64,000 bases of DNA, from assembly GCA_963758945.1 (NCBI GenBank), contig CAVWXY010000008.1, positions 62,001 to 126,000 of the forward strand. The letters are read 5' to 3'. The translations under genes and the position numbers were made by a program. Source of the DNA: VAZQ01 sp963758945 (GTDB lineage Bacteria; Pseudomonadota; Alphaproteobacteria; Rhizobiales; Xanthobacteraceae). Positions within the stretch are counted from its first letter, which is position 1; every line of letters starts with the position of its first letter. Shown here piece by piece: positions 63,521-64,000 of the stretch. The notes under the pieces were generated by a model. It did not search any database. It had not been told where the DNA came from and saw only the letters and a program-made list of their open reading frames with translations.

Positions 63521-64000
63521 ATGAACTTTCCCAAGCCCCCCATCGGCATGCTGCCGACCGACCGTCTCGACTATTCCGCCATCGTCAATCGCGAGCCGCT
63601 CAAGCTGCCGGACGGTGCGCGCATGGTGGTCTGGACCATCACCAATGTGGAGGACTGGGATCCGACGCAGGCGATGCCACGCACGGTGCTCACCCCGCCC
63701 GCCGGCGGCTCGCCGATGCCGGACATCCCCAACTGGTGCTGGCATGAATACGGCAACCGAGTTCGGCTTTTGGCGCTTGCTGCAGGTATACGACGAGTTC
63801 AAGATCCCGGGGGTCATGAACATCAACGGCGTCGCCGTGGACGCTTTTCCCGATATCGTGCAGGCCTGCGCCGCGCGCGGATGGGAGTTCGTCGGCCACG
63901 GCTATACCCAGCGCAACATGCAGAAGGTCGAAGACGAGCGCGCCGACATCCGCCGGAGCGCCGAGGTCATCGCGACGGCGACCGGCAAGCGGCCGCGCGG
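63521..64000 (+). pseudogene. Polysaccharide deacetylase family (PuuE/allantoinase-like), frameshifted and cut by the window end
   Basis: From ATG 63521: MNFPKPPIGMLPTDRLDYSAIVNREPLKLPDGARMVVWTITNVEDWDPTQAMPRTVL...PDIPNWCWHEYGNRV; the continuation GFWRLLQVYDEFKIPGVMNINGVAVDAFPDIVQACAARGWEFVGHGYTQRNMQKV is one base out of frame. Removing the extra C at 63764 (gttcggc to gttggc) joins NRV-GFWRLL, the common family text. The family is the NodB-like fold; related PuuE acts on allantoin, others on cyclic imides. The right edge cuts the gene, so the metal-site and C-terminal motifs cannot be checked. Confidence 0.8.

Overview
This is a 64 kb stretch of a high-GC alphaproteobacterial chromosome, most likely a Bradyrhizobium/Xanthobacteraceae-type member of the Hyphomicrobiales. 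The evidence is the GC-rich coding style, an Omp25-type outer-membrane protein, DUF3309 and DUF892 stress proteins, a collagen-like lipoprotein, several Bug/TctC tripartite-tricarboxylate binding proteins with no TctAB partners, and rhizobial intergenic palindromes (REP-like and composite two-hairpin repeats). I saw no rRNA, tRNA, CRISPR array, intact insertion sequence or prophage.

The first 7.2 kb are the most coherent part. A LysR-type regulator sits beside a minus-strand set (NMT1-type binding protein, SDR, cyclic amidohydrolase running off the left edge). A plus-strand operon follows it: a GTP-cyclohydrolase-II homologue of the URC1 type, a URC4/DUF1688 protein and a kynurenine-formamidase-like hydrolase. 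URC1 and URC4 are the signature proteins of the URC uracil-degradation route. A RutB-like ureidoacrylate amidohydrolase, with Asp24, Lys133 and Cys166 in register with the enzyme family, lies at 13.3-14.0 kb, so two pyrimidine-catabolic signatures occur within 14 kb. Between them are an Omp25-like protein, a pair of acyl-CoA dehydrogenases (the first frameshifted) and a membrane-anchored TPR protein behind a Crp-like site.

From 14 to 20 kb are small stress and envelope genes: a 2TM protein, DUF892, a possible FlbD-like duplicated protein, a 78-residue basic protein divergent from a DUF2235 hydrolase, an ABA4-like protein and DUF2237. From 20.5 to 31.6 kb is a catabolic block: an orphan molybdenum hydroxylase large subunit, two crotonases, a zinc alcohol dehydrogenase, an acyl-CoA ligase, D-amino acid dehydrogenase, a frameshifted Bug protein, an SDR and a DapA-family lyase. 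From 31.8 to 43.6 kb come a collagen-like lipoprotein, universal stress protein, Tat-exported beta-carbonic anhydrase, GFA protein, BisC-type molybdoenzyme and a marR-emrA-emrB efflux operon whose emrB is frameshifted. Then comes about 1.16 kb of very GC-rich repeats.

The right third holds two more Bug proteins, a VOC dioxygenase-like protein, acyltransferase 3, a glycosyltransferase, a Na+/H+ antiporter with an in-frame amber codon, an amine oxidase, two ECF sigma factors (one joined to a decayed DGPF/YCII gene), a DUF3309 peptide, a CocE-type hydrolase, a CYTH protein and a frameshifted PuuE-like polysaccharide deacetylase running off the right end.

At least five otherwise well-conserved genes carry one-base indels, two of them in G/C homopolymers, and a sixth has a nonsense codon. 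This points to draft-quality sequence, or less likely real decay, and the broken genes should be read with that in mind.
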